Of a stretch of 64,000 bases of DNA, positions 45,718-60,639 are shown piece after piece. The translations under genes were made by a program, and so were the position numbers. The notes under the pieces are model-generated. The model saw nothing but the letters and a program-made list of their open reading frames with translations, had not been told where the DNA came from and did not search any database. The stretch is taken from contig CADBZH010000003.1 in the NCBI GenBank assembly GCA_902799045.1, positions 1 through 64,000 on the forward strand, written 5' to 3'. Numbering within the stretch: position 1 is the stretch's first letter; each line of letters starts with the position of its first letter. The stretch comes from an uncultured Eubacteriales bacterium (GTDB lineage Bacteria > Bacillota > Clostridia > Christensenellales > Aristaeellaceae).

Positions 45718-45803
45718 GGATTGCCACGGCCTGCGGCCTCGCAGTGACGTGGTTCGTACTATGTCATTGCGAGGAGGCCCCAACGGGACCGACGTGGCAA
45801 TCC
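45718..45803. repeat. Dispersed inverted repeat before rpoB
   Basis: GGATTGCCAC (45718-45727) and GTGGCAATCC (45794-45803) bound an 86-nt element containing GTCATTGCGAGGAGGC. Nothing gene-like is seen in 45630-46069 besides this and a GC-rich box at about 45672-45701. Confidence 0.75.
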
Positions 45804-46069
45804 GGTCTCCCCTTTGATGGGAAGCTGCGAGCAAGGCATGGAATTCCCCGCAGGGGCCCATAGAGGGCATTCACGCGCGGAAGGCGCGCTCCTGGCAGCA
45901 TATATGCAGGAAAACATGCAGAATAGGGATTATCTTGCAATGAATCAATCAAATCACGCCTCCTTTGCCTTCCATAAGCGGGAGGCGATTTTGCGTTCTT
46001 TTCCTGTTAAATTTTTCAGCAAACCTGAAAAACCCGGCTTTTTGGCGGCGAAAGGGAAGGGGACAGCCC

Positions 46070-46098
46070 TTGACAATCAAAAATGATTATGATATAGT
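46070..46098 (+). promoter_or_regulatory. rpoBC promoter
   Basis: TTGACA (46070-46075), a 17-nt spacer and TATAGT (46093-46098). It predicts a leader of about 190 nt to the rpoB start. Confidence 0.85.
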
Positions 46099-46138
46099 CT
46101 TATATTGCGTTAGTATGGACGAAAAGCCGCTTCCGCAG

Positions 46139-46211
46139 CCAAAACGCCGAATACGAGGGCGTTTTGGGGTGAGACGAAATTTGAATGTACGCTGAAAATT
46201 CACATTCAAAT
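46139..46211 (+). promoter_or_regulatory. Two hairpins in the rpoB leader
   Basis: CCAAAACGCC/GGCGTTTTGG (46139-46148 and 46158-46167) is a perfect 10-bp stem. ATTTGAATGT/ACATTCAAAT (46179-46188 and 46202-46211) is a second, 11 nt later. Neither has a T-run, so attenuation by intrinsic termination is not indicated; a processing, stability or protein-binding role is possible. Confidence 0.6.
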
Positions 46212-46294
46212 CGAGATTTAACCCAGAATTAGCAATCGGCTTTGGCGGGGACGTGCTGCGCGTATGACGACGAAGACAAGGGGTGATTTAGGGA

Positions 46295-50089
<3,795 letters not shown>

Positions 50090-50198
50090 TGAGCGAGGAG
50101 GCAGGCGTTAAGAGTTGGGCTTGCCAAGGCAACCGCAACGATAACTCCTCGCTTCTGACTCATAACTCCTAACTGGATTATAGAAGGGAGAGAGCTCC

Positions 50199-53765
<3,567 letters not shown>

Positions 53766-53853
53766 TCGGCGCCGGGGCGTTGCCCCGGACCCCATTTGCT
53801 GCCGCGCGGAATGCGGGATGCTCCGTCCCGTTCGTCCGCGCGAGGCAAAAATA

Positions 53854-53963
53854 CGATTCCCCGCGCCACTGATTCAAGCGCGGGGGCCGACAGGGTCGGC
53901 AACCAACTGCTGCCGCCCTTCCTGATGACGATTCCCCGCGCCACTGATTCAAGCGCGGGGAAT
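53854..53963. repeat. Two copies of a GC-rich hairpin after rpoC
   Basis: CGATTCCCCGCG and CGCGGGG flank CCACTGATTCAAG at 53854-53885, and the same unit recurs at 53929-53963, 43 nt later. The second copy runs into AATCTTTGTGTTTTGG and could end the rpoBC transcript. Confidence 0.75.
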
Positions 53964-54007
53964 CTTTGTGTTTTGGGTTTATGCAAACCCTGTTGTTTGG
54001 CATTTTT

Positions 54008-54155
54008 ATACTAAACTCAATCTAAAAGTGAACATATGCGGAGCGGATTTTTCGTTCTGCCTAAGCAGAGCGGAGGGAGGCGATGCAGCGCATCGTTGAC
54101 CGCCAGGGCGGAAAAGACGCCCGCAGATGGTTGCAATTTAGATTGAGTTTAGTAT
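54008..54155. mobile_element. MITE-like element with 19-bp terminal inverted repeats
   Basis: ATACTAAACTCAATCTAAA (54008-54026) is exactly inverted at 54137-54155. The 148-nt element has no coding capacity and no clear target-site duplication. Confidence 0.6.
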
Positions 54156-54273
54156 TAAACGATGAATAGCCAGTAGGGGGCGCCATCCCGTGCGCGGTGC
54201 GGGAAGCGGTGCGCACGCGATTCCGGTCTGCGGCGCACGCCCGAGGACGAATCGCATCGCATGGGGGGGGAAC

Positions 54274-54335
54274 GACCTCATCCGACCTCGCTTCGCTCGG
54301 TCACCTTCCCCAAAGGGGAAGGCATTGTCAACCTC
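54274..54335. repeat. Dispersed intergenic repeat
   Basis: A CTCATCCGACCTCGCTTCGC box followed by the short palindrome CCTTCCCCAAAGGGGAAGG. It lies in the 603-nt gap between rpoC and pyrI; that gap holds the rpoC hairpins, the MITE-like element and this box, with no gene. Confidence 0.55.
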
Positions 54336-54368
54336 TTTGGCGTTGCGGTCCCCTTTCACAGGGGGTGC

Positions 54369-54785
54369 TTATTCTGCCTTCGTCTCGCAGTACAGGCAGC
54401 GATATACGGCCTTCTTTTCGTCGGTGAGCACGAAGATATGGGTCAGCTCCTGTTCGACGGAGGTGATGCAGCGCGGGTTCTTGCACTTCAGCACGTCCCG
54501 GATCTGCTTCGGCAGGGTCAGGTGCTTTTTCTCCACCAGTTTCCCGTCCTTGATGACGTTCACGGTGATCTGGGGGTCGATGAAGCCCAGAATGTTCAGA
54601 TCCAGGGCCATTTCGCTGTCGATCTTGATGATGTCCTTGCGGCCCTGCTTCTTGCTGGGGGCTTTCTGGATGATGGCGACGGAGCAGTCCAGCGCGTCGA
54701 GGCCCAGGAAGCGATAGATTTCCATGGCCTTGCCGGCCTGGATGTGGTCCAGCACGATGCCGTTGTGAATGGAGTCGATGTTCAT
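54369..54785 (-). CDS. pyrI: Aspartate carbamoyltransferase regulatory subunit
   Basis: The 138-residue protein opens MNIDSIHNGIVLDHI, typical of PyrI. Its nucleotide-binding domain (about 1-95) precedes a zinc domain with cysteines in CKNPRC and CLYC (about 105-134). It binds CTP/ATP and gives allosteric control to PyrB. It starts one base after the pyrB stop and ends the operon. The presence of pyrI separates this organism from Bacillus, whose enzyme is unregulated. Confidence 0.95.
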   Translation of the reverse strand: MNIDSIHNGIVLDHIQAGKAMEIYRFLGLDALDCSVAIIQKAPSKKQGRKDIIKIDSEMALDLNILGFIDPQITVNVIKDGKLVEKKHLTLPKQIRDVLKCKNPRCITSVEQELTHIFVLTDEKKAVYRCLYCETKAE

Positions 54786-55700
54786 CTATTCCACCTCCAG
54801 GAGCTTCAGGATCAGCGCCATGCGGATGTACTTGCCGTACAGGGCCTGCTTGAAGTAGCAGGCTCGGGGATCGTCGTCGATGGCGGTGGCGATCTCGTTC
54901 ACGCGGGGCAGCGGATGCAGGATGGACAGGTCCGCCCGGGCGTTTTGCAGCTTGTCCGGCGTGAGGATGTAGCTGTCCTTCAGGCGCAGGTAGTCCTCCT
55001 CGTTGAAGAAGCGCTCGCGCTGCACGCGGGTCATGTACAGGATGTCCAGCGTGGGCATTACGGCGGCGAGGTCTGTGGTTTGCACGTATTCGATGCCCTT
55101 CTGCTGCAGGATCTCCTTCTTGATGTAGCTGGGCAGCTTCAGCTCCGCCGGGCTGATCAGCGCGAACTTCACGCCCTCGTAGCGCGCCATGGCGGCGATC
55201 AGCGAGTGCACCGTGCGACCGAACTTCAAATCGCCGCAGACGCCGATGGTCAGGTGGTCGAGGCGGCCCTTCTCCCGGCTGATGGTCAAAAGGTCGGTGA
55301 GCGTCTGCGTGGGGTGCAGATGCCCGCCGTCGCCGGCGTTGATCACCGGCACCGTGGCGGCGCGGCTGGCCACCAGCGGCGCGCCTTCCTTCGGGTGGCG
55401 CATGGCGATGATGTCGGCGTAGCCGGAGACCACGCGCACGGTGTCGCTCACGCTCTCGCCCTTGGCGGCGGAGGAGCTTTGCGCCTCGGAGAAGCCCAGC
55501 ACCTGACCGCCCAGCTCGTACATGGCCGCCTCGAAGGAAAGCCTCGTGCGGGTGGAGGGCTCGAAGAACAGCGTCGCCAGCTTTTTATAGCGGCACTTCT
55601 CCCGATAGGCCTCCGGATGGGCGATGATGTCGTTGGCCCTGGCGATCAGTTCGTCGATCTCCTGAATGCTCAGCTCCTGAATGTCGATCAGGCTCCTCAT
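54786..55700 (-). CDS. pyrB: Aspartate carbamoyltransferase catalytic subunit
   Basis: The 304-residue enzyme carries the carbamoyl-phosphate motif [13 protein letters not shown] (about 46-58), the HPTQTLTDL segment (about 126-134) and the C-terminal [19 protein letters not shown]. It makes carbamoyl-aspartate, the first committed step of pyrimidine synthesis. The start overlaps pyrE by 4 nt and the stop abuts pyrI, so all three are translationally coupled. Confidence 0.97.
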   Translation of the reverse strand: MRSLIDIQELSIQEIDELIARANDIIAHPEAYREKCRYKKLATLFFEPSTRTRLSFEAAMYELGGQVLGFSEAQSSSAAKGESVSDTVRVVSGYADIIAMRHPKEGAPLVASRAATVPVINAGDGGHLHPTQTLTDLLTISREKGRLDHLTIGVCGDLKFGRTVHSLIAAMARYEGVKFALISPAELKLPSYIKKEILQQKGIEYVQTTDLAAVMPTLDILYMTRVQRERFFNEEDYLRLKDSYILTPDKLQNARADLSILHPLPRVNEIATAIDDDPRACYFKQALYGKYIRMALILKLLEVE

Positions 55701-56335
55701 GCTTTGCCTCCGATCCAGCTTTCGTCCGAGGGGTTGTCCCGGAACTTCTTCAGCCTTGCCACGTCCTCCGGCCGGATATAGCCGGTCTCGGCAGCGACCT
55801 GGGCCACCGCGTCCAGGTTGGTCAGACTCACGTTTTTCACATGGGCCTCGGCCAGCCGCTCCAGGCCCTTCTTCATGCCGTAGGTGAAGATGCTGACGAT
55901 GCCCAGAACCTCCGCCCCGGCCTCGCGCAGCACGTTCACCACCTCGATGCAGCTGCCGGCGGTGGAGATCAGGTCCTCCACCACCACCACCTTCTGGCCC
56001 TTTTCGAGCCTGCCCTCGATCTGGTTGCCGCGGCCGTGGTCCTTCGCACCGGAGCGCACGTAGCCCATGGGCAGGTTCATCAGGTGGCCCACGATGGCCG
56101 CGTGGGCGATGCCCGCCGTGCTGGTGCCCATCAGCACCTCCACGTCCGGGTATTCCCGGCGGATCGCCTCCGCCAGGCCGTTTTCCACGTCGTCGCGCAC
56201 CTCGGGCGACGTCAGCGTCAGGCGGTTGTCACAGTAGATCGGACTCTTGATGCCGCTGGCCCAGGTGAAGGGCTCGTCCGGGCGCAGAAAAACCGCGCCG
56301 ATGCTCAGCAAGTCTTTGGCGATTTGGTTGTGCAT
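55697..56335 (-). CDS. pyrE: Orotate phosphoribosyltransferase
   Basis: The 212-residue enzyme has the [16 protein letters not shown] substrate segment (about 24-39) and the PRPP loop [13 protein letters not shown] (about 110-122). It joins orotate and PRPP to OMP. ATG 56335 was chosen because GGAGGTAA lies upstream; a longer frame reaches into repeats. A 256-nt gap separates it from pyrF and contains the second 91-nt repeat and short AATAGGC repeats, unusual inside an operon. Confidence 0.95.
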   Translation of the reverse strand: MHNQIAKDLLSIGAVFLRPDEPFTWASGIKSPIYCDNRLTLTSPEVRDDVENGLAEAIRREYPDVEVLMGTSTAGIAHAAIVGHLMNLPMGYVRSGAKDHGRGNQIEGRLEKGQKVVVVEDLISTAGSCIEVVNVLREAGAEVLGIVSIFTYGMKKGLERLAEAHVKNVSLTNLDAVAQVAAETGYIRPEDVARLKKFRDNPSDESWIGGKA

Positions 56336-56482
56336 TGTACTTACCTCCAAAATGTGCATTGTCTTGTAACAAGGCAATAGGGAATAGGCAATAGGCAATA
56401 GGAATAGCTATTGTCGCTTGAATTCACGGAGACTTGGAAATGAAAAGCGCGGCAGCCGCATTTCCTATTGCCTATTCCCTAG

Positions 56483-56573
56483 GTAGACGATGATTAATTC
56501 GAGCATCGAGGCTGCGAGTGCATTTTTCGGCAGGTGGCCTTGCAGATTTCGAAGGTTTACTGGAGGTAAATCG
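56483..56573 (+). repeat. 91-nt interspersed repeat, copy 2
   Basis: Identical along 91 nt to 42674-42764. It lies inside the pyr operon between pyrF and pyrE. ATCAGCGGCTAC follows a few bases later, as in copy 1. Confidence 0.9.
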
Positions 56574-56591
56574 GAATCAATCAGCGGCTAC

Positions 56592-57305
56592 CTATTGCCT
56601 AATGCCTAAAAACTCTTCACAACACTTTCGATACGCCGCCACCGGATCGTCCGCGCCGGTGATGGGCCGGCCGACGACGATGTAGTCGCTGCCCAGCTCG
56701 CGGGCCCTGGCGGGGGTGGTGACGCGGGCCTGGTCGCCGTCGGGGCCGTCCGAGAAGCGCACGCCGGGGGTGACGGTGAGGAATTTCGCGCCGCAGTTTT
56801 CGTGCACCACCGGGCTCTCCAGCGGCGAGCAGACCACGCCGTCCAGGCCAGCGGCCTGGGCGTTCTGCGCGTAGTGCATCACCACGTCCGGCAGCGGCGC
56901 GTCGATCAGCAGCTCGTCGCGCATGCGCTGCTCGCTGGTGCTGGTCAGCTGGGTGACGGCGATCAGCAGCGGTTGGGTGCCGTCGGGGCGGGTGAGGCCC
57001 TCGATGGCGGCCTTCATCATCTCGATGGTGCCGAAGGCGTGCAGGTTGGTCATGTCCACGTCCAGATCCCGCAGCACCGCCATGCTCTTTTTCACGGTGT
57101 TGGGGATATCGCAGAGCTTCAGGTCCAGGAAGATGGAATGGCCCCGCCGCTTGATTTCGCGGACGATCTCCGGGCCGGCGCCGTAGAACAGCTCCATGCC
57201 GATCTTGACGTAGGGCTTGCGGGCCTCGCCGCTGAATTTGTCCAGGAATTGGAGCACCGCCTCGCGGCTGGAAAAATCGCAGGCGATGATGACGTCCTTA
57301 CCCAT
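56592..57305 (-). CDS. pyrF: Orotidine 5'-phosphate decarboxylase
   Basis: The 237-residue TIM-barrel enzyme has the catalytic block [15 protein letters not shown] (about 57-71) and the phosphate-binding VTPGVRF near the C-terminus. It turns OMP into UMP. Its start overlaps pyrD by 8 nt. Confidence 0.96.
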   Translation of the reverse strand: MGKDVIIACDFSSREAVLQFLDKFSGEARKPYVKIGMELFYGAGPEIVREIKRRGHSIFLDLKLCDIPNTVKKSMAVLRDLDVDMTNLHAFGTIEMMKAAIEGLTRPDGTQPLLIAVTQLTSTSEQRMRDELLIDAPLPDVVMHYAQNAQAAGLDGVVCSPLESPVVHENCGAKFLTVTPGVRFSDGPDGDQARVTTPARARELGSDYIVVGRPITGADDPVAAYRKCCEEFLGIRQ

Positions 57306-58215
57306 GATGCGCGCCTCCTATGATGTCAGATAGATTGTCGATGCTGTATTGTGCCATGGCCTCGGGCAGCGCCGCGATGATTTGCGGGCAGGCCCAGGGG
57401 TTCACCAGGTTCTCCGCGCCGACCTGGACCGCCGTGGCCCCGGCCAGCATGAATTCGAGCACGTCCCCGGCGGTGGCGACGCCGCCCATGCCGATGATGG
57501 GAATGCCCACCGCCTCGTACACCTGCCAGACCATCCGCAGAGCCACCGGCTTGACGGCGCGCCCGGAGAAGCCGCCCATTTTGTTTGCGATGACCGGCGC
57601 GCGCCTCTTCAGGTCGATGCGCATGCCCAGCAGCGTGTTGATGAGGCTCAGGCCGTCCGCGCCCGCGTCCTCGCAGGCCCTGGCGACGGCGGCGATGTCG
57701 GTGACGTTCGGGGTCAGCTTGATGTAGACCGGCTTTTTCGTCACGGCCTTCACCGCCTTCGTCACCTCCGCGGCCTGCTTCGGATCGGTGCCGAAGCTCA
57801 TGCCGCCGCCGTGGACGTTCGGGCAGGAGACGTTGATCTCCAGAAGCCCGATGCGCTCGTCGGCGTCGAAGCGCTCGGCGCAGTAGGCGTATTCGTCCAC
57901 GGAGAAGCCGGAGATGTTGGCGATGGCCGGCTTGTGGAACACCTTCTCAAGCCGCGGTAGCTCCTCCTCGATCACGGCGCGGATGCCCGGGTTTTGAAGC
58001 CCAACGCTGTTGATCATGCCTCCCTCGCATTCCGCGATGCGGGGCAGGGGATTACCGAGGCGCGCGTCCTTTGTGGTGCCCTTCAGGGAGATGCTGCCCA
58101 GCACGTTGATGTCGTACAGGTCGGCAAACTCATAGCCGAAGCCGAAGGTGCCGCTGGCGGGGATCACCGGATTGCTCAATTCAAGGCCGCTGAGCGTGAC
58201 GGAGAGGTTTGACAT
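57298..58215 (-). CDS. pyrD: Dihydroorotate dehydrogenase B, catalytic (FMN) subunit
   Basis: The 305-residue class 1B enzyme has the N-terminal [13 protein letters not shown] (about 15-27), NSVGLQNPG, and the active-site [14 protein letters not shown] (Cys about 131). FMN and glycine motifs such as [12 protein letters not shown] come later. It pairs with PyrK to pass electrons to NAD. The 60-nt space before it contains AGTGAGGAGTT repeats. Confidence 0.96.
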   Translation of the reverse strand: MSNLSVTLSGLELSNPVIPASGTFGFGYEFADLYDINVLGSISLKGTTKDARLGNPLPRIAECEGGMINSVGLQNPGIRAVIEEELPRLEKVFHKPAIANISGFSVDEYAYCAERFDADERIGLLEINVSCPNVHGGGMSFGTDPKQAAEVTKAVKAVTKKPVYIKLTPNVTDIAAVARACEDAGADGLSLINTLLGMRIDLKRRAPVIANKMGGFSGRAVKPVALRMVWQVYEAVGIPIIGMGGVATAGDVLEFMLAGATAVQVGAENLVNPWACPQIIAALPEAMAQYSIDNLSDIIGGAHHG

Positions 58216-58275
58216 GAAAACACCCTTTCTGGGGAGTGGGGAGTTAGGAGTGAGGAGTTGGGACGGGGGCTGCCG

Positions 58276-59001
58276 TCAGCGCCACAGGATATCCTCGTGC
58301 TTCAGGATCGGCCCGTCCTTGCAAATCCGCTTCGGGCCGGAAATCGTCTGGCAGGTGCAGCCCATGCAGGCCCCGAAGCCGCAGCCCATGCGGGCCTCGA
58401 AGGAGAACTGGCCGCCGGAGGCCTTCGCGTGCACGGCTTTCAGCATTGGCTCCGGCCCGCAGGCGCAGACGTATTCGCCGCCTTTGAGCGCGTCGGTGAC
58501 GAAGCCCTTTGCGCCGGCGCTGCCGTCCACCGTGGTGACGGTCACATCGACGCCCAGGGCGGCGAACCGCATGTCGTAGAAGATCTCCTCGGCGCGGTTG
58601 AAGCCCAGGATCACCGAGGGCTTCTTGCCGGCCGCGATCAGCCGCTTGGCCAGGCCGTACAGCGGGGGAATGCCCACGCCGCCGCCCACCAGCACGGGGT
58701 CGGCGGGGCAGGCGGAAACGTCGTAGCCGTTGCCCAGGCCCACCAGGCAGTCCAGCGCCGTGCCGCCCTTCATGCCGGACATCTGCTCCGTGCCCCGGCC
58801 GACGACCCTGTAGATGATGACCAGGCCGTTGTCGTCCCAGTCGCACACAGAGATGGGCCGCCGCAGGAACAGGCCGTCCAGGGCGATGTTGATGAATTGC
58901 CCCGGCGCGGTGATGGCGCTCGTGTCGCCCGCAAGGGCCATGCGCCACACGTCCGCCGTCAGGGGCGTGTTTTCGGTGAGGGTGTAGATCGCTTGTTTCA
59001 T
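58276..59001 (-). CDS. pyrK: Dihydroorotate dehydrogenase B, electron-transfer subunit
   Basis: The 241-residue protein has an FAD domain (PGQFINIAL, RRPISVCD), an NAD-binding part (VGGGVGIPPLYGLA) and the [2Fe-2S] cysteine cluster CGFGACMGCTC (about 213-223) with a further Cys in RICKDG. The start overlaps the acetyltransferase gene by 4 nt, so this neighbour really belongs to the operon. Confidence 0.95.
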   Translation of the reverse strand: MKQAIYTLTENTPLTADVWRMALAGDTSAITAPGQFINIALDGLFLRRPISVCDWDDNGLVIIYRVVGRGTEQMSGMKGGTALDCLVGLGNGYDVSACPADPVLVGGGVGIPPLYGLAKRLIAAGKKPSVILGFNRAEEIFYDMRFAALGVDVTVTTVDGSAGAKGFVTDALKGGEYVCACGPEPMLKAVHAKASGGQFSFEARMGCGFGACMGCTCQTISGPKRICKDGPILKHEDILWR

Positions 59002-59543
59002 GAATGCTCCTGTCTTTTCAGTGGTTTTGACATGAATAGCAGCAGGTCGTCGTCGTTGACGCAGGGCGCGTACTGTTCCAGCGGTTTTCCCCGGTACCAG
59101 ACCCCGCTGCCGTCGAAGTTGTAGCCCCGTCTGACGTAGAGCCGCTGCGCCGGGCCGTAGCCGGAGTGGACGCCCACCGCGAGGCAGACGCTGTCGGCAT
59201 GCCGGGCGGCTTCCGCCTCCGCGGCGTCCAGCAGGCGGCTCCCGATGCCCCTTTTGTGCAGGTGGAAGAACACGCACAGGTCCACGATCTCCGGGATGCC
59301 GAGCCCCGCCCACGGCCCTTCCGAGGGCTTCAAAACCAGCGTGCAGATGCCCGCGACCGCGCCCTCGTACTCAGCGATGAACACGACGCGCTCGCCCCGC
59401 TCCTGCTCCCGGTGGTAATTCTCGTAGGTCTCGATGCTGGGATGCCAGCCGTAGGAGAGGTAGGTGTCGTAGAGGATCGCCGCGTCCGATGGCATCATGC
59501 TGCGGATCACGGTGGCCTCATCGCGATAGAATTCGGTTGACAT
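58998..59543 (-). CDS. GNAT-family N-acetyltransferase
   Basis: The 181-residue enzyme has the acetyl-CoA loop FFHLHKRGIGSRLL (about 99-112, with the R/Q-x-x-G-x-G pattern) and the following C-terminal strand and helix SGYGPAQRLYVRRGY. The substrate is unknown. It overlaps pyrK by 4 nt (ATGA). ATG 59543 was chosen over an upstream ATG because the longer frame runs into the preceding gene. Confidence 0.85.
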   Translation of the reverse strand: MSTEFYRDEATVIRSMMPSDAAILYDTYLSYGWHPSIETYENYHREQERGERVVFIAEYEGAVAGICTLVLKPSEGPWAGLGIPEIVDLCVFFHLHKRGIGSRLLDAAEAEAARHADSVCLAVGVHSGYGPAQRLYVRRGYNFDGSGVWYRGKPLEQYAPCVNDDDLLLFMSKPLKRQEHS

Positions 59544-59560
59544 ATGCGCTCCTTGCCCGG

Positions 59561-60118
59561 TCATTCCACGAGGAATCGCCCGAGCTCGATCTCCCGGACG
59601 CACGCCTCAGGCGTCTTGTCGGTGTTGTCATACAGGTGCCCCTGGTTCTCCGGCATCGCTTCCAGCTTTTTCTTTAGAAACAATGCCCGGTCGATCAAGT
59701 CCACGTCGCCCCGCTTGCGGATGCGGCGCTCGATGGCCGCTTCCGACGCGGTGAGGACGATGTAATAGAGCGTCGCGCCGTGGGCGTCGGCGAGGGCCTG
59801 CACCCGGGGCAGCTCCTCCTCGATCACGTAGTCGATCACCACGTCCAGGCCCTGCTCCAGCGCCCGGCCCGCGGTGTGGAGCAGGCAATCCCAGTTGAAG
59901 CGCAGGATGTCCCCCCAGAGGACGGGGTCGGAGGGCTGGCCGTTTTCCGTGAAAAAGTCGCCCTTGTCCTCTGGCTCCACGAAGCCCGCGTGGAAGTCGT
60001 CGCCGTGGATGACGTAGACTGTCCTGCCGCTTTCCCGCACGAGGTGCCTTGCCAGCCCGTCGGCGAAGGTGGTTTTTCCGCAGCCGCAGGGGCCGGAGAT
60101 GAAGATGAGCTTGTTCAT
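59561..60118 (-). CDS. P-loop nucleotide/small-molecule kinase
   Basis: The 185-residue protein has Walker A ISGPCGCGKTTFA (about 6-18), the substrate strand VYVIHGDDFHAGF (about 33-45) and a lid-like arginine-rich region EAAIERRIRKRG (about 130-141). This matches kinases of the AAA_33/zeta-like or shikimate/nucleoside kinase type; the substrate is unknown. A GGAG site precedes ATG 60118. Seventeen bases separate it from the acetyltransferase gene, so they are co-transcribed. Confidence 0.8.
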   Translation of the reverse strand: MNKLIFISGPCGCGKTTFADGLARHLVRESGRTVYVIHGDDFHAGFVEPEDKGDFFTENGQPSDPVLWGDILRFNWDCLLHTAGRALEQGLDVVIDYVIEEELPRVQALADAHGATLYYIVLTASEAAIERRIRKRGDVDLIDRALFLKKKLEAMPENQGHLYDNTDKTPEACVREIELGRFLVE

Positions 60119-60179
60119 GGCGGGCTCCTTTGGTTGATCGACATTCGTCAGCATGATCGAAGGGCCCTGTAAAGGGGAG

Positions 60180-60336
60180 CTCTAAAAACTAACGCGTCGC
60201 CCGACGAGATGAATTTTGGTCAGATTTGGCTTGCAAAAGGCGTAGGCTGCCTGGCGGGCAGTCAAGGTTTTCAAGGTTTTTGCAAGACGAAGATGGCTGA
60301 AATTCAGCCGTCCGGCGGCGATGAGAGTTTTTAGAG
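60180..60336. mobile_element. MITE-like element with 11-bp terminal inverted repeats
   Basis: CTCTAAAAACT (60180-60190) is inverted exactly at 60326-60336. The interior is itself partly palindromic (GGCTTGCAAAA against TTTTTGCAAGAC). No coding capacity. Confidence 0.55.
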
Positions 60337-60386
60337 ATGCCCTAAAGGGACTCTCTCAAAACATCTCTGACGGTTCAATTCACACC

Positions 60387-60435
60387 GTAGGGACGCCATA
60401 TATGGCGTCCGCGGGCGGCATATATGCCGCCCCTA
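60387..60435. repeat. Twin 20-bp perfect palindromes
   Basis: GGACGCCATATATGGCGTCC is followed two bases later by GGGCGGCATATATGCCGCCC, all framed by GTAGG and CCTAC. It is one of the dispersed GC-rich boxes. The 521-nt gap 60119-60639 contains this, the MITE-like element and the hairpin below, but no gene. Confidence 0.8.
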
Positions 60436-60551
60436 CAGGCGCGTGCAGTTTCGCCACCCTGGCTACAATCGTCCGCGGCGGCGTGTACGCCGCGGGCGGG
60501 GCCTTTTTCACGGCGGGGAGCCTGTCGACCAGAGTAAAAAAGGCTTCCTTG

Positions 60552-60592
60552 CAGATTTTGCGGCCAGAGCCTTCAGGCTCAGGCAAAATCTG
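60552..60592 (-). terminator. Hairpin after carB
   Basis: CAGATTTTGC/GCAAAATCTG form a 10-bp stem with an inner GAGCCT/AGGCTC. On the minus strand it is followed after 10 nt by TTTTTT, so termination is plausible but not ideal. Confidence 0.5.
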
Positions 60593-60639
60593 TCAAGGGG
60601 GTGGTCTTGACGGGGGAAGCAGGTCCCCCGCCAAATCAT

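Noticed and set aside
53854-53963. Two GC-rich 32-nt repeats with a 43-nt spacer, resembling a minimal CRISPR array
   Set aside because: Only two units, no cas gene in the window, and the units act as hairpins right behind the rpoBC operon.
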